DNA of 52,698 nucleotides from Lachnospiraceae bacterium (lineage in GTDB: Bacteria; Bacillota; Clostridia; Lachnospirales; Lachnospiraceae), in contig QXWV01000103.1 of assembly GCA_009911195.1 (NCBI GenBank), positions 1-52,698 on the forward strand, written 5' to 3'. A program made the translations under genes and the position numbers. This document shows positions 18,304-26,638 of the stretch, piece by piece; the stretch's first letter is position 1; each line of letters starts with the position of its first letter. The notes beneath the pieces were generated by a model. It was not told where the DNA came from. It did not search any database and saw nothing but the letters and a program-made list of their open reading frames with translations.

Positions 18304-19419
18304 ATGATTGGAATATTGACATTTTACTGGGCGGACGATTATGGGGCAATGCTGCAGGCTTATGCTTTAAAAAGATATTTGGAAGAAATGGGTGAAAAAG
18401 CGGAAATCCTTCCATATGCGCCGCTTCATCTGGCAGGAAGGTACTATATCGTGCCTATCATTGCAGTTTTGCGGGGAAAGCAAAGGAAATACTGTATAGG
18501 CAAGTGGATGATTTGCCGGAATTTATCTGTGGGCAGGGCATATTTTAAAAGATGGAAGAATATGGGGAAGTTCCGGGCGGAATACCTGACAAAAAAAACT
18601 CCCATCCAACATGCCGGGAAACTTTCCCTGAAGGAATATTCCTGTGTGTTTGTGGGAAGCGACCAGGTGTGGAATCCGGAGATTACAGTGGGGTTTGATG
18701 ATGCCTATCTTGGCAGAATCCAGGATAAGGGAAACTGCCGCATAGTGGCCTATGGAGCCAGCCTTGGCAGCAAGGGGCTGAAAGAACAGGATTGTGCTGA
18801 ATTTGCGGAAGCGGTGCGGGAAAATTTTGCGGATATATCCATGAGGGAAAAAAGTGGGGCAGATTTTGTAGGGCGCATTTTACACAGAAAAGTAGTGGAT
18901 GTTTTGGACCCAACGCTTTTGCTTACGAAGGAAGAGTGGGAGAAAATTGGAAGGAAACCAGGGGCGAAGGATTATATTCTGTTCTACAGTACGGAAGAAA
19001 ACAGGCAAATGATACAATATGCCCGCAAGCTGGCGAAAACATTCCGCAAAAAGGTGTTCCAAGTGTCGATGCCGCTTTTGCGGAAACAAGAGCCTGAAAT
19101 GGAACTGGCTGTGGAGGGGGGACCGGCGGAATTTGTGGGGTATGTAAAAAACGCATGGTGTGTGGTTACAAATTCTTTCCATGGAACGGTATTTTCCATA
19201 CTGATGGAAAAACAATTTCTTGTTTTTTCCCATAGCAGCAGAAACGAACGTATGGAAAGCCTGCTAAAAAAGCTGGACATGGAAGAGCGTCTTATTATGA
19301 AAGGGGAAGAGGCCGGTATCCGGCGTATGTTTGGAGAAATCCATTGGGAGAAAACAAAGGAATATCTGGAAAAAGAAAGAACGGTTTCCAAAAAATTTAT
19401 TATGACAAACATGGAGTGA
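18304..19419 (+). CDS. Polysaccharide pyruvyl transferase family protein
   Basis: This 371-residue protein starts at ATG 18304 with AGGGGTGG just upstream. It shows the family features MIGILTFYWADDYGAMLQAY, VGSDQVWNPEITVGFDDAYL, ISMREKSGADFV and TNSFHGTVFSILM. Relatives such as CsaB and WcaK use phosphoenolpyruvate to put a ketal pyruvate on a sugar, making the glycan acidic. Pairing with an FrhB-like protein (14483-15601) is common in such loci. The substrate sugar is unknown. Confidence 0.88.
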   Translation: MIGILTFYWADDYGAMLQAYALKRYLEEMGEKAEILPYAPLHLAGRYYIVPIIAVLRGKQRKYCIGKWMICRNLSVGRAYFKRWKNMGKFRAEYLTKKTPIQHAGKLSLKEYSCVFVGSDQVWNPEITVGFDDAYLGRIQDKGNCRIVAYGASLGSKGLKEQDCAEFAEAVRENFADISMREKSGADFVGRILHRKVVDVLDPTLLLTKEEWEKIGRKPGAKDYILFYSTEENRQMIQYARKLAKTFRKKVFQVSMPLLRKQEPEMELAVEGGPAEFVGYVKNAWCVVTNSFHGTVFSILMEKQFLVFSHSSRNERMESLLKKLDMEERLIMKGEEAGIRRMFGEIHWEKTKEYLEKERTVSKKFIMTNME

Positions 19420-19421
19420 CT

Positions 19422-21152
19422 ATGAGAGGACAAAGTTTTTGGGAAGAGCAGCATAGCAACAGAATAATGATGAAATATTTGATTGGGCTGTTAGAGGAAA
19501 AGGAGAAAAAAAGCCTGTATTTATGCATTGCATTATGTATTTTGGGACTCGTGGTGGATTTATTGAGCGTCTATATGATTTTCCCGGTTATAAGCGGAGT
19601 GTTTAGGGAAGGGGTTTCAGAAGAGCGGCTCAGGCAGATAATTTTTGTCGGTATGGCATATTTGGTGAAAGGGGTATTTACTTTACTGAGGGTAAAGGCG
19701 TTAAATTCTTTTTTAAAGGATTGCGCACAGGGCTGGTCAATAAAAATTTACGAGCTGTATTGCAAAGAGGAACTGCTGGAACACAATCAAAGAAGCGCCG
19801 TACAGCAAATTGCGGGAATACGGACGGATACGGAGCTTTGCGCAGACATTATGATTACATCGATAAACAGGTTCATCCGCCTGTTTGCCCTTATCGGATA
19901 TTTTGTGTTTGCGGGGTATACTGCACACTGGATTGGCATAGGGATATGTGCCTTGGTGGTAACGTTTATTATGCTGCTGTTTGCCCATTACCGAAGCCGT
20001 ATTATTCAGTATGGGGAAAAGAAGCGGAAAGGGGATATTAAAACTGCCACGCTTATAACTACGGCATATGGTGCATATAAAGAAATGAAAGTGGACTTTC
20101 GGGCAGAGAATCTCCTGAAAAAGTATGAGCGGGCAAGCAGGGAGCATGCCCAGGTGCAAAAGGATTTTGTTTCTACATCGGAACGTATGGGAATCCTGTT
20201 CCAGTGTTTAATGCAGTCAGGCATTTTCTTCCTACTGGCATTTTTATTGGCGGCCGGGATAGATGTGAGCCAATTTTGGACGGAAATCATAATCTGTATG
20301 ATGATTCTGCTTCAGTTGCTTCCGGATATGGCTTCCATGATAGCGGAATCGAACCGGATTCAATTCGGGAAGAAAAGCTATGAAATGTTTTATGAAAACA
20401 TGGAACGGTATCGCGGGCTAAAGAGGAAAGAAAAACAGGAAATGGGCATCCGACGGAAAAAGGTCACATTTACAAAAGGGCTAAAAATTGAAAATCTGAC
20501 CTTTCGGTATCCGAATGGGGAGGAAATCCTAAGGGATGCCTCTATGGAAATTCCGGCAGGGCATTCCACGGCGATTATCGGGAATTCCGGAATCGGGAAA
20601 ACAACCCTGTTGGACCTTATTCTGGGATTGCTGACTCCGGAGTCCGGTCATATCTGGTATGACGATTATGACTTGGTGGAGGGAAAGGATTCCCAGGGAA
20701 TATGTAAAATAGACCTTGGCAGTATAGTGAGCTATATTCCTCAGGTTACATATTTAAATGGAGATACTATCCGGAATAATGTGGCTTTCATGGTGGAAGA
20801 GGAGGATGAGGAACGGATTATTTCCTGCTTAAAGCGCGCTCAGGTATGGGAAGATATAAGAAAAATGCCGGAAGGGATAGATACGCTGATTGGCGAAAAC
20901 GGAACGGCTTTATCCGGCGGGCAGCGTCAGCGCATTGCCCTGGCAAGGGCATTGTATAAGGAATTTGAACTTTTGATTATGGATGAGGCAACGTCATCGC
21001 TGGACGCGGAGACGGAAAATGCAGTGGGTGAATCTATTTACCATATGGGAGGGAATAAAACGCTGCTTGCTGTCACCCATCACTTAAATCTGGCTGCCGG
21101 ATGCGAATTTATATATAAGATAGAAGGCAAGAAGCTGATAAGGATTCGGTAA
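19422..21152 (+). CDS. ABC exporter, fused membrane and ATPase domains
   Basis: ATG 19422 lies 2 bp after the previous stop and uses GGAG inside the preceding gene's end. The 576-residue protein has a six-segment exporter domain (about residues 20-320) and one ATPase domain. Walker A is GNSGIGKTT (387-395), the signature LSGGQRQR begins at 497, and Walker B is ELLIMDEATSSLD. The order matches MsbA/PglK half-transporters that flip lipid-linked oligosaccharides or lipids as dimers. Given the locus, a glycan export role is likely. Peptide or drug export cannot be excluded. Confidence 0.88.
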   Translation: MRGQSFWEEQHSNRIMMKYLIGLLEEKEKKSLYLCIALCILGLVVDLLSVYMIFPVISGVFREGVSEERLRQIIFVGMAYLVKGVFTLLRVKALNSFLKDCAQGWSIKIYELYCKEELLEHNQRSAVQQIAGIRTDTELCADIMITSINRFIRLFALIGYFVFAGYTAHWIGIGICALVVTFIMLLFAHYRSRIIQYGEKKRKGDIKTATLITTAYGAYKEMKVDFRAENLLKKYERASREHAQVQKDFVSTSERMGILFQCLMQSGIFFLLAFLLAAGIDVSQFWTEIIICMMILLQLLPDMASMIAESNRIQFGKKSYEMFYENMERYRGLKRKEKQEMGIRRKKVTFTKGLKIENLTFRYPNGEEILRDASMEIPAGHSTAIIGNSGIGKTTLLDLILGLLTPESGHIWYDDYDLVEGKDSQGICKIDLGSIVSYIPQVTYLNGDTIRNNVAFMVEEEDEERIISCLKRAQVWEDIRKMPEGIDTLIGENGTALSGGQRQRIALARALYKEFELLIMDEATSSLDAETENAVGESIYHMGGNKTLLAVTHHLNLAAGCEFIYKIEGKKLIRIR

Positions 21153-21156
21153 AAGG

Positions 21157-22188
21157 ATGCAAAGAGAGGGAATGGCAGAAATGTGCGCGGAGTTTGTGAA
21201 AAACAGAGTGTCAATCGTAACGCCTGTTTATAATGGGGAGAGCTATCTTTCCAGGATGCTGGATTCTGTTTTGGGGCAGTCTTATAAGGGACTGGAAATG
21301 ATTCTTGTGGATGGGGGTTCCACAGACGGAACGATTGCGTTAGCAGAGACATACAGGGAAAGGTTTAAGGGGAATGGAATCGCATACCGCATCCTGACCG
21401 GCGGGGGGAGCGCTGCGGCAGGGCTTAACCGTGGATTTCCTTTTGTGACCGGGGAATTCCTGATTTGGCCGGACGGTGATGATGTCCTGGAGAGGGAATC
21501 GGTGAAAAGAAGGGTGGAATTTTTACGGGCTCATCCGGAATATCAATGTGTCCGTTCCCTCGGGTACTATGTTCATGAGGAAACGGGAAAGAGAGTCCAG
21601 GCAGAGGAGAAAAGGGGTGAGCTGGAAAATGAAAGTCTATTTTTTCCAGTCCTTAATGCGGAAACTTTTGTGTGCTGCGGATGTTATATGTTTCGGACGG
21701 AAACTTTTTTTGAAATTTACCCGGAACGGAAAATACCTGACAGCATCGTAGGGCAGAATCTGCAGATGCTGCTGCCCTTTCTTTACCGCTACCCCTGCCC
21801 TACGATAAAGGAGGAACTGTACCGGGTATACGTAAGGCCGGGAAGTTCTTCCAGAAGGCGGCTGACAGAGGAAGAGGAGAGGGAGAAATGTAAGGAACAT
21901 CAAAAGTTGATTGACGTGCTTGTGGGGATATGCGGTATTACGGACAGAAGGGAAATACGGCGTGTGGAATGCAGGAAAGCGGAAATACGGTACTGGTTTT
22001 TCTGGAAACGGGGAAAGAAATGCAAAATGCTTCTGGCTGGGATAGATATATGGAGAAACGGCGGAGTAACGTTTGGGGAATTTATGAATAAAGTGGCATA
22101 TATTTTTGTGGGGAAGCTGATTGCAAGGCAAAAAGCTGCGCAGAAATGGAGTAAAAAACGGAAGGGGGGAGAGGACAGTGCGAAGTGA
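21157..22188 (+). CDS. GT2 family glycosyltransferase
   Basis: This 343-residue enzyme has VSIVTPVYNGESYLSRMLDS, MILVDGGSTDGT and IWPDGDDVLE (the DxD region), with a basic C-terminus. The Gly/Ala-rich GGGSAAAGLNRGFPF segment resembles family 2 members that act on capsule or O-antigen intermediates. The start is uncertain between ATG 21157, 21172 and 21181; the last has the best-spaced ribosome site. It lies 4 bp after the ABC exporter. Confidence 0.85.
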   Translation: MQREGMAEMCAEFVKNRVSIVTPVYNGESYLSRMLDSVLGQSYKGLEMILVDGGSTDGTIALAETYRERFKGNGIAYRILTGGGSAAAGLNRGFPFVTGEFLIWPDGDDVLERESVKRRVEFLRAHPEYQCVRSLGYYVHEETGKRVQAEEKRGELENESLFFPVLNAETFVCCGCYMFRTETFFEIYPERKIPDSIVGQNLQMLLPFLYRYPCPTIKEELYRVYVRPGSSSRRRLTEEEEREKCKEHQKLIDVLVGICGITDRREIRRVECRKAEIRYWFFWKRGKKCKMLLAGIDIWRNGGVTFGEFMNKVAYIFVGKLIARQKAAQKWSKKRKGGEDSAK

Positions 22189-23323
22189 CAAATCGGTTCC
22201 CTTGGTCAGCGTGGTTATCCCAGTATATAAGACGGAGAAATATCTGGAGGAATGTATCGCAAGCGTGCTTGGGCAGGATTATCCAAAGATAGAATTGATT
22301 CTGGTAGATGATGGCTCCCCGGACCGTTGCCCCGCTATCTGTGAGTATTATGCAGGAAAATATGAAAATATACAGACTATCCACCAAAAAAACCAAGGGT
22401 TGGGGATGGCCAGGAATCGGGGGATGGAATCTGCCCAGGGAATCTATCTGCTGTTTCTGGATTCCGATGACTGTTTGGATGGCAGCAGGGCAGTAAGAAG
22501 GCTGGTGGAACAGGCGGAGGAAGAACAGGCGGATATTGTGGTGGGGAATTTCCGGAGATTTGATGGCAGGGGAATCAGTAAAATTAACAGGCATCATATG
22601 CGGAGTGGCAGTTACACAAGGACAGTGGATTTCCGGTTCAAGGGATTTTTGACAGATAATCATCTGATTGCGGATTGGGGGAAACTCTATCGGATGTCAT
22701 TTTTACAACGGTTTGATATAAAGTGCAGCACTTATTACTTTATGGAGGATAAGCTGCATAACATGATTTGCTGTACCTATGGGCCAGTGTACGGTTTCGT
22801 CCATGAGAGTGTGTATTTATACCGTATCAGGAGGGACTCCATCACCCATAAATATAAAAACAATGCGGAGGATATGGCAAAGTCATGGCTCTACATTGGG
22901 GAATACTTTTACCGGTTTTTGGAAAAGAGAGAGGTGCAGGAAACTTATAATGACCTTTTAGCCTTCCATTTGTTCTGCGGAATATTTTCTGTAGGAAAGC
23001 AGTCCTTACGGTGCGGCAGGCAAAGGGGGAGGAAAACAGCCAGGCTGCTAAAATTATATGGGAAACATCCGTTGGTAAGGAAAGGGGTATCGGACCTTGC
23101 AAAAGGGAAATATGTCAATGAAGTGGAGTCAATTTTCTGGAGCACATTTGTCCGTATGGCTGCCGTGCTGTTTTGCCTGGGGGCATACCGGATTTTGACG
23201 TTTGGAATTGCCATATTGCAGGGGCTCGGAACGGAGGAGAGAACAAGCAGGCTAAAATACAAAAGGACAATACATAGGGATGTGAATAAGCGGCATGATT
23301 TCAGTCATTATACCAATTTATAA
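22178..23323 (+). CDS. GT2 family glycosyltransferase
   Basis: The start is GTG 22178, preceded by a very purine-rich GGGGGGAGAGG and overlapping the previous gene by 11 bp. The 381-residue product has LVSVVIPVYKTEKYLEECIA, LILVDDGSPDRCP, GLGMARNRGME and LFLDSDDCLDG. The C-terminal 60 residues carry one hydrophobic stretch (AAVLFCLGAYRILTFGIAIL), so it may be membrane-attached. It overlaps the next gene by 29 bp. Confidence 0.86.
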   Translation: MRSDKSVPLVSVVIPVYKTEKYLEECIASVLGQDYPKIELILVDDGSPDRCPAICEYYAGKYENIQTIHQKNQGLGMARNRGMESAQGIYLLFLDSDDCLDGSRAVRRLVEQAEEEQADIVVGNFRRFDGRGISKINRHHMRSGSYTRTVDFRFKGFLTDNHLIADWGKLYRMSFLQRFDIKCSTYYFMEDKLHNMICCTYGPVYGFVHESVYLYRIRRDSITHKYKNNAEDMAKSWLYIGEYFYRFLEKREVQETYNDLLAFHLFCGIFSVGKQSLRCGRQRGRKTARLLKLYGKHPLVRKGVSDLAKGKYVNEVESIFWSTFVRMAAVLFCLGAYRILTFGIAILQGLGTEERTSRLKYKRTIHRDVNKRHDFSHYTNL

Positions 23324-24338
23324 TACGGAGAGATATTTAAAGCGCTGTATAGATTCCGTCCTTGGTTCGGATTATGGAGAATATGAAGTCATTCTTGTGG
23401 ATGACGGCTCGAAGGACGGCAGTCTCGAAATCTGCAAAGGCTATGCCAGAAGGGAGCCGCGGGTGCGGGTGATAGAACAGGGGCATCGGGGGGTATCGGA
23501 GGCGAGAAACCGGGGAATCAGGGAAAGCAGGGGGGACTGGATTATATTTATCGATTCGGATGATTTTATTTCCCATGATTTTCTGGGCATGGTGGAGAAG
23601 AAGGAATATGAGGATGAGGAACTTCTGATATTCGATTTTGCTTCGGCATCTGAAAAATGCAGAGCCCCAACCATGCTTCCTTCATATCCTCCTACCGTAA
23701 GGTATGGGGAAGGGGATAATCTGGCTATAGTGGAAAGGCTTTTGCGGTTTCGGCAGCTCATAAAAGGCGGGCACACGGATTTGCGTTCGCCTTGTGCAAA
23801 GGCATACAGGAGACGGGTCATAGAGGAATACGGACTGCGGTTTTTGACAGAGCTTACAGTGGGCGAGGACCAGATATTCCACATCAGCTATCAGATGAGG
23901 ACGAAGCGCTGCGCCTATATTATGAAGCCGGTTTATTATGTGGAGACACGCCCGGATTCCACAACAAGGAGTTTTCGTGAAGGCATTATGGAGGAAAACC
24001 TTTTGTTTGGGAATTGTTTAAAGGATATTTTAGACAAAGAGGGATGCCTTCCAGCCCTGGAAGAAGCGTATTATGATTCGGTTCTTGCAAATATGAAAGG
24101 GATACTGGTTCTGGGTATTTTTCATCCGGCCAGTTCAAGGACATACAAGGAAAACTTGCTTTTATGCCAGCATATGTATGATATTCCGCTATTTCAAAGG
24201 GCAGTAGGGCAATACAATGGCAAAACGGGGGAGATGTCAAGGCGGATTCTGTTGTTTTTCTTCCGGCAAAAGGGTTTTTACATCGTGAGGTGGATTTGCC
24301 GGTTGGGACATATCCGCATGAAGTGGAGGAAACGGTAG
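23295..24338 (+). CDS. GT2 family glycosyltransferase
   Basis: This 347-residue GT-A enzyme starts directly with MISVIIPIYNTERYLKRCID. VILVDDGSKDGS, HRGVSEARNRGIRESRG and IIFIDSDDFIS follow. Its start lies inside the preceding gene, so translation is probably coupled. It is the fourth GT2-type domain in this stretch, and order alone does not show which linkage it makes. Confidence 0.87.
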   Translation: MISVIIPIYNTERYLKRCIDSVLGSDYGEYEVILVDDGSKDGSLEICKGYARREPRVRVIEQGHRGVSEARNRGIRESRGDWIIFIDSDDFISHDFLGMVEKKEYEDEELLIFDFASASEKCRAPTMLPSYPPTVRYGEGDNLAIVERLLRFRQLIKGGHTDLRSPCAKAYRRRVIEEYGLRFLTELTVGEDQIFHISYQMRTKRCAYIMKPVYYVETRPDSTTRSFREGIMEENLLFGNCLKDILDKEGCLPALEEAYYDSVLANMKGILVLGIFHPASSRTYKENLLLCQHMYDIPLFQRAVGQYNGKTGEMSRRILLFFFRQKGFYIVRWICRLGHIRMKWRKR

Positions 24339-24346
24339 GTGAATTT

Positions 24347-25036
24347 ATGAAGAAACTATTAATAATAATTCCGGCTTATAATGAGGAAAAAAGCATAGAG
24401 AAAGTAGTAGAACATATCATCCATAAGTATGCACAATATGATTATGTGGTGGTGAATGATGGCTCGGAGGACAAAACGGCGGAGATTTGCTATAAGAATC
24501 GGTTTCAGATATTGGACCTTCCGGTTCATTTAGGATTGTCGGGGGCTTTCCAGACAGGGATTAAATATGCCTATCAGAGAGGGTATCAGTATGCGGTCCA
24601 GTTCGACGGGGATGGCCAGCATCGGGCGGAATTTCTGGCCGACATGCTGGAAAAAATGGAGGAAGGCTATGATATCGCCATAGGCTCCAGATTTGTGCAA
24701 AAGAAAAAAGATTTTTCTTTGCGCATGATTGGAAGCCGGATAATAACCGCTTCCATCAGAATAGCCACAAAGGTCAAAATTGCTGACCCTACATCAGGAA
24801 TGAGAATGTTCTCAAAAAGGATGATAGAGGAATTTACGAAAAATATTAATTTAGACCCTGAGCCGGACACCATTTCATATCTGATGAAAAATGGGGCTAA
24901 AGTTGTGGAAGTGCCGGTAATAATGGATGAAAGGCAAGTAGGAACAAGTTATTTAAGCAGGATGGCATCGGTGAAATATATGATTCGGATGCTGGTGTCG
25001 ATTTTGCTTCTTCATAATTTTAGAAATCGAGGTTAA
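24347..25036 (+). CDS. DPM1-like GT2 (polyprenyl-phosphate sugar synthase type)
   Basis: This 229-residue enzyme has LLIIIPAYNEEKSIEKVVEH, YVVVNDGSEDKT and AVQFDGDGQHRAEFL, then IGSRF and DPTSGMRMFS. This is the pattern of dolichol/polyprenyl-phosphate mannosyl- or glucosyltransferases. It should make a lipid-phosphate sugar donor in the cytosol. ATG 24347 has GTAGGTGA upstream. The downstream DUF2304 gene, 2 bp away, is its usual partner. Such a lipid donor would suit a GT-C-type enzyme, and the 766-residue membrane protein upstream is a candidate user. Confidence 0.87.
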   Translation: MKKLLIIIPAYNEEKSIEKVVEHIIHKYAQYDYVVVNDGSEDKTAEICYKNRFQILDLPVHLGLSGAFQTGIKYAYQRGYQYAVQFDGDGQHRAEFLADMLEKMEEGYDIAIGSRFVQKKKDFSLRMIGSRIITASIRIATKVKIADPTSGMRMFSKRMIEEFTKNINLDPEPDTISYLMKNGAKVVEVPVIMDERQVGTSYLSRMASVKYMIRMLVSILLLHNFRNRG

Positions 25037-25038
25037 AG

Positions 25039-25431
25039 ATGTCAGTTTACTTAAGGGTTATTATGATTATTAGTGCAGTATTGCTGCTTGTTTTTATGAT
25101 AAGGAGGATACGGCAGTCAAGGTTGAAAATTCAGTACTCTATTTTCTGGATTGCTTTTTCAAGCATTTTAGTGTGCATGGGGGTTTTTCCGAAACTGTTT
25201 TATTTCCTGTCCGAATTGCTGGGTTTTCAGGCTCCGATTAATATGATTTATATCGTCATTATATTTGTTTTAATTGTGAAATTGTTTTTGCTGTCTATTC
25301 AAATTTCGTATTTGGAAAACAAGGTGGACAGTCTGGTACAATGGATAGCGATTGACAAGAAGCTGGATGAAGAAGGGGATAGGGATGTCTGTATAGGAAA
25401 CCAGGATAAAAAGCCAGGGAAAACGGCATAA
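25039..25431 (+). CDS. DUF2304 family membrane protein
   Basis: This 130-residue protein has three membrane segments (about residues 4-22, 35-52 and 68-90) and a charged C-terminal tail, with IRQSRLKIQYSIFW after the first. DUF2304 proteins nearly always sit beside DPM1-like glycosyltransferases and are thought to anchor them or help flip the lipid-linked sugar; this is known by association only. The tail runs straight into the remnant of a truncated gene, so its last residues may not be the original ones. Confidence 0.83.
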   Translation: MSVYLRVIMIISAVLLLVFMIRRIRQSRLKIQYSIFWIAFSSILVCMGVFPKLFYFLSELLGFQAPINMIYIVIIFVLIVKLFLLSIQISYLENKVDSLVQWIAIDKKLDEEGDRDVCIGNQDKKPGKTA

Positions 25432-26038
25432 GGACAAATGGGCGGTGATTCCGGGGTATCGAAACCAGGGCTATAACTTTACTATCACTTCCTCCACAGC
25501 ATATGACCAGAAATGGATGCGGGGAAGGAATATCTTTGAAAATATCGACTATCTGGTGGATACTATTTTTGCCAACTATTTATCCCGCCCTGGGGTGCGG
25601 CAGCCTATTTTTACATCCTATTGCGACGGTAACCGGGTTACATGCAGCGGTTTGAGCCAATGGGGTTCAAAGTATTTGGGGGATGAAGGGTACTCGGCAA
25701 TAGAGATTGTCCGTTATTATTTCGGGAATGACATGTATATCAATTCTGCGGAGAGCATTGCGGGAGTACCTTCCTCCTGGCCAGGGTATAACCTGAATAT
25801 TGGTTCCAGCGGGGAAAAGGTGCGCCAGATGCAGCAGCAGTTGAACCGGATTGCCCAAAACTATCCGGCAATTCCGGTAATTGCAGCGGATGGGATTTAT
25901 GGGAGCAGGACAGCGGAGGCAGTAAGGGCGTTCCAGAGGATTTTTAACCTTCCCCAGTCCGGCGTGGTAGATTACCCGACGTGGTATCAGATATCGAATA
26001 TTTATGTAGGCGTCAGCAGGATTGCGGAACCGGTGTGA
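25397..26038 (+). pseudogene. 5'-truncated peptidoglycan-binding (SpoIID-like/PG_binding_1) gene
   Basis: This frame is open from 25397 to TGA 26036-26038, overlapping the end of DUF2304, and has no good start. GTG 25445 is the first plausible one. It encodes the C-terminal part of a clostridial family: GYNFTITSSTAYDQKWMRGR, FTSYCDGNRVTCSGLSQWGS, then a PG_binding_1 repeat with GSSGEKVRQMQQQLNRIA, DGIYGSRTAEAVRAFQRIFN and VDYPTWYQIS. As I recall the family, full-length members are roughly twice this size or more, so the N-terminal part is missing. The most likely reading is a deletion or recombination scar at the end of the polysaccharide locus. A short functional wall-binding protein made from the GTG is less likely because there is no export signal. 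Confidence 0.75.
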
Positions 26039-26102
26039 TACTGCTTTTCATCAATTAAGATTCGGGTGTTAAAAGCCCTGCCCACAGATGGCTTTTTGCA
26101 TA

Positions 26103-26131
26103 TTGACTTTTATACTGTGAAAAACTATCAT
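26103..26131 (+). promoter_or_regulatory. Sigma-A-type promoter upstream of the small basic ORF
   Basis: TTGACT (26103-26108) and TATCAT (26126-26131) are separated by exactly 17 bp. This lies about 90 bp before the small ORF at 26222 and after the end of the polysaccharide locus, so it could drive that ORF alone. Confidence 0.55.
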
Positions 26132-26221
26132 TATAAGCATTAAAGTGAATAGAAATAACGAAACTTTCATTAGGATAGAAACAATATATGACTGGCGCAC
26201 AAGGAAAGGTATGGAAGGAAA

Positions 26222-26491
26222 ATGCAAAATAGGAAGAAAAAGAAGCGGGTAAAGCTGCCAAAAAAGATAGTGAAGCCATTGGCAAAAATAATCAGGGAAA
26301 AGCAAAAAACAGTTAAAGTGAAAGAAAGAATACGCCGAAAAGCGGCAAAAGGACGCAGGAAAAAAATGGAGAAAAGAGTGAACGGACTGCTCACAGCGGG
26401 CTGCTTTTTGGTATGCCTGGCGGCAGCATTTCAGGAAGCGAAAAATGCAGGCAGAACCATAAGATGCCCGTTAACGGGAAGCCGACGGTGA
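26222..26491 (+). CDS. Small, highly basic single-membrane-segment protein
   Basis: This 89-residue ORF has GGAAGG just upstream of its ATG, a promoter about 90 bp ahead and a terminator 68 bp behind, so it looks like a separate transcript. Residues 1-52 are mostly Lys and Arg (MQNRKKKKRVKLPKK and so on). Residues 54-70 are a short hydrophobic stretch (VNGLLTAGCFLVCLAAAF), and a short polar tail follows. No family was recognised. It might be a membrane-tethered nucleic-acid- or polyanion-binding protein, but that is inference. It could also be a chance ORF or a remnant. Confidence 0.45.
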   Translation: MQNRKKKKRVKLPKKIVKPLAKIIREKQKTVKVKERIRRKAAKGRRKKMEKRVNGLLTAGCFLVCLAAAFQEAKNAGRTIRCPLTGSRR

Positions 26492-26558
26492 GGTATCCGG
26501 CAGCAGCAGACGGAAAAGGGTCTGTCTGGAAAACAGCAAAAGAGGGGCAACAGATGGA

Positions 26559-26619
26559 ATCAGGGAAGGCGTGGCAGCATTATCTGCCATTCCTTCCCTG
26601 ATGCTGTTAAAACTTTTTT
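26559..26619 (+). terminator. Strong hairpin between convergent transcripts
   Basis: The stem pairs ATCAGGGAAGG (26559-26569) with CCTTCCCTGAT (26592-26602), with an inner TGGCA/TGCCA stem around an 8-base loop. A run of six T follows at 26614-26619. It lies between the plus-strand small ORF and the minus-strand ABC operon. The stem would also form in the minus transcript, where a shorter pyrimidine run (CCCCTCTTTT) follows, so it may act both ways. Confidence 0.75.
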
Positions 26620-26638
26620 GTGCAATAGCCATCCGGCA

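Noticed and set aside
26413-26601. 62-residue frame overlapping the small basic ORF
   Set aside because: Its end is coded by the terminator stem and it has no ribosome site. It may at most be a broken extension of the basic ORF.
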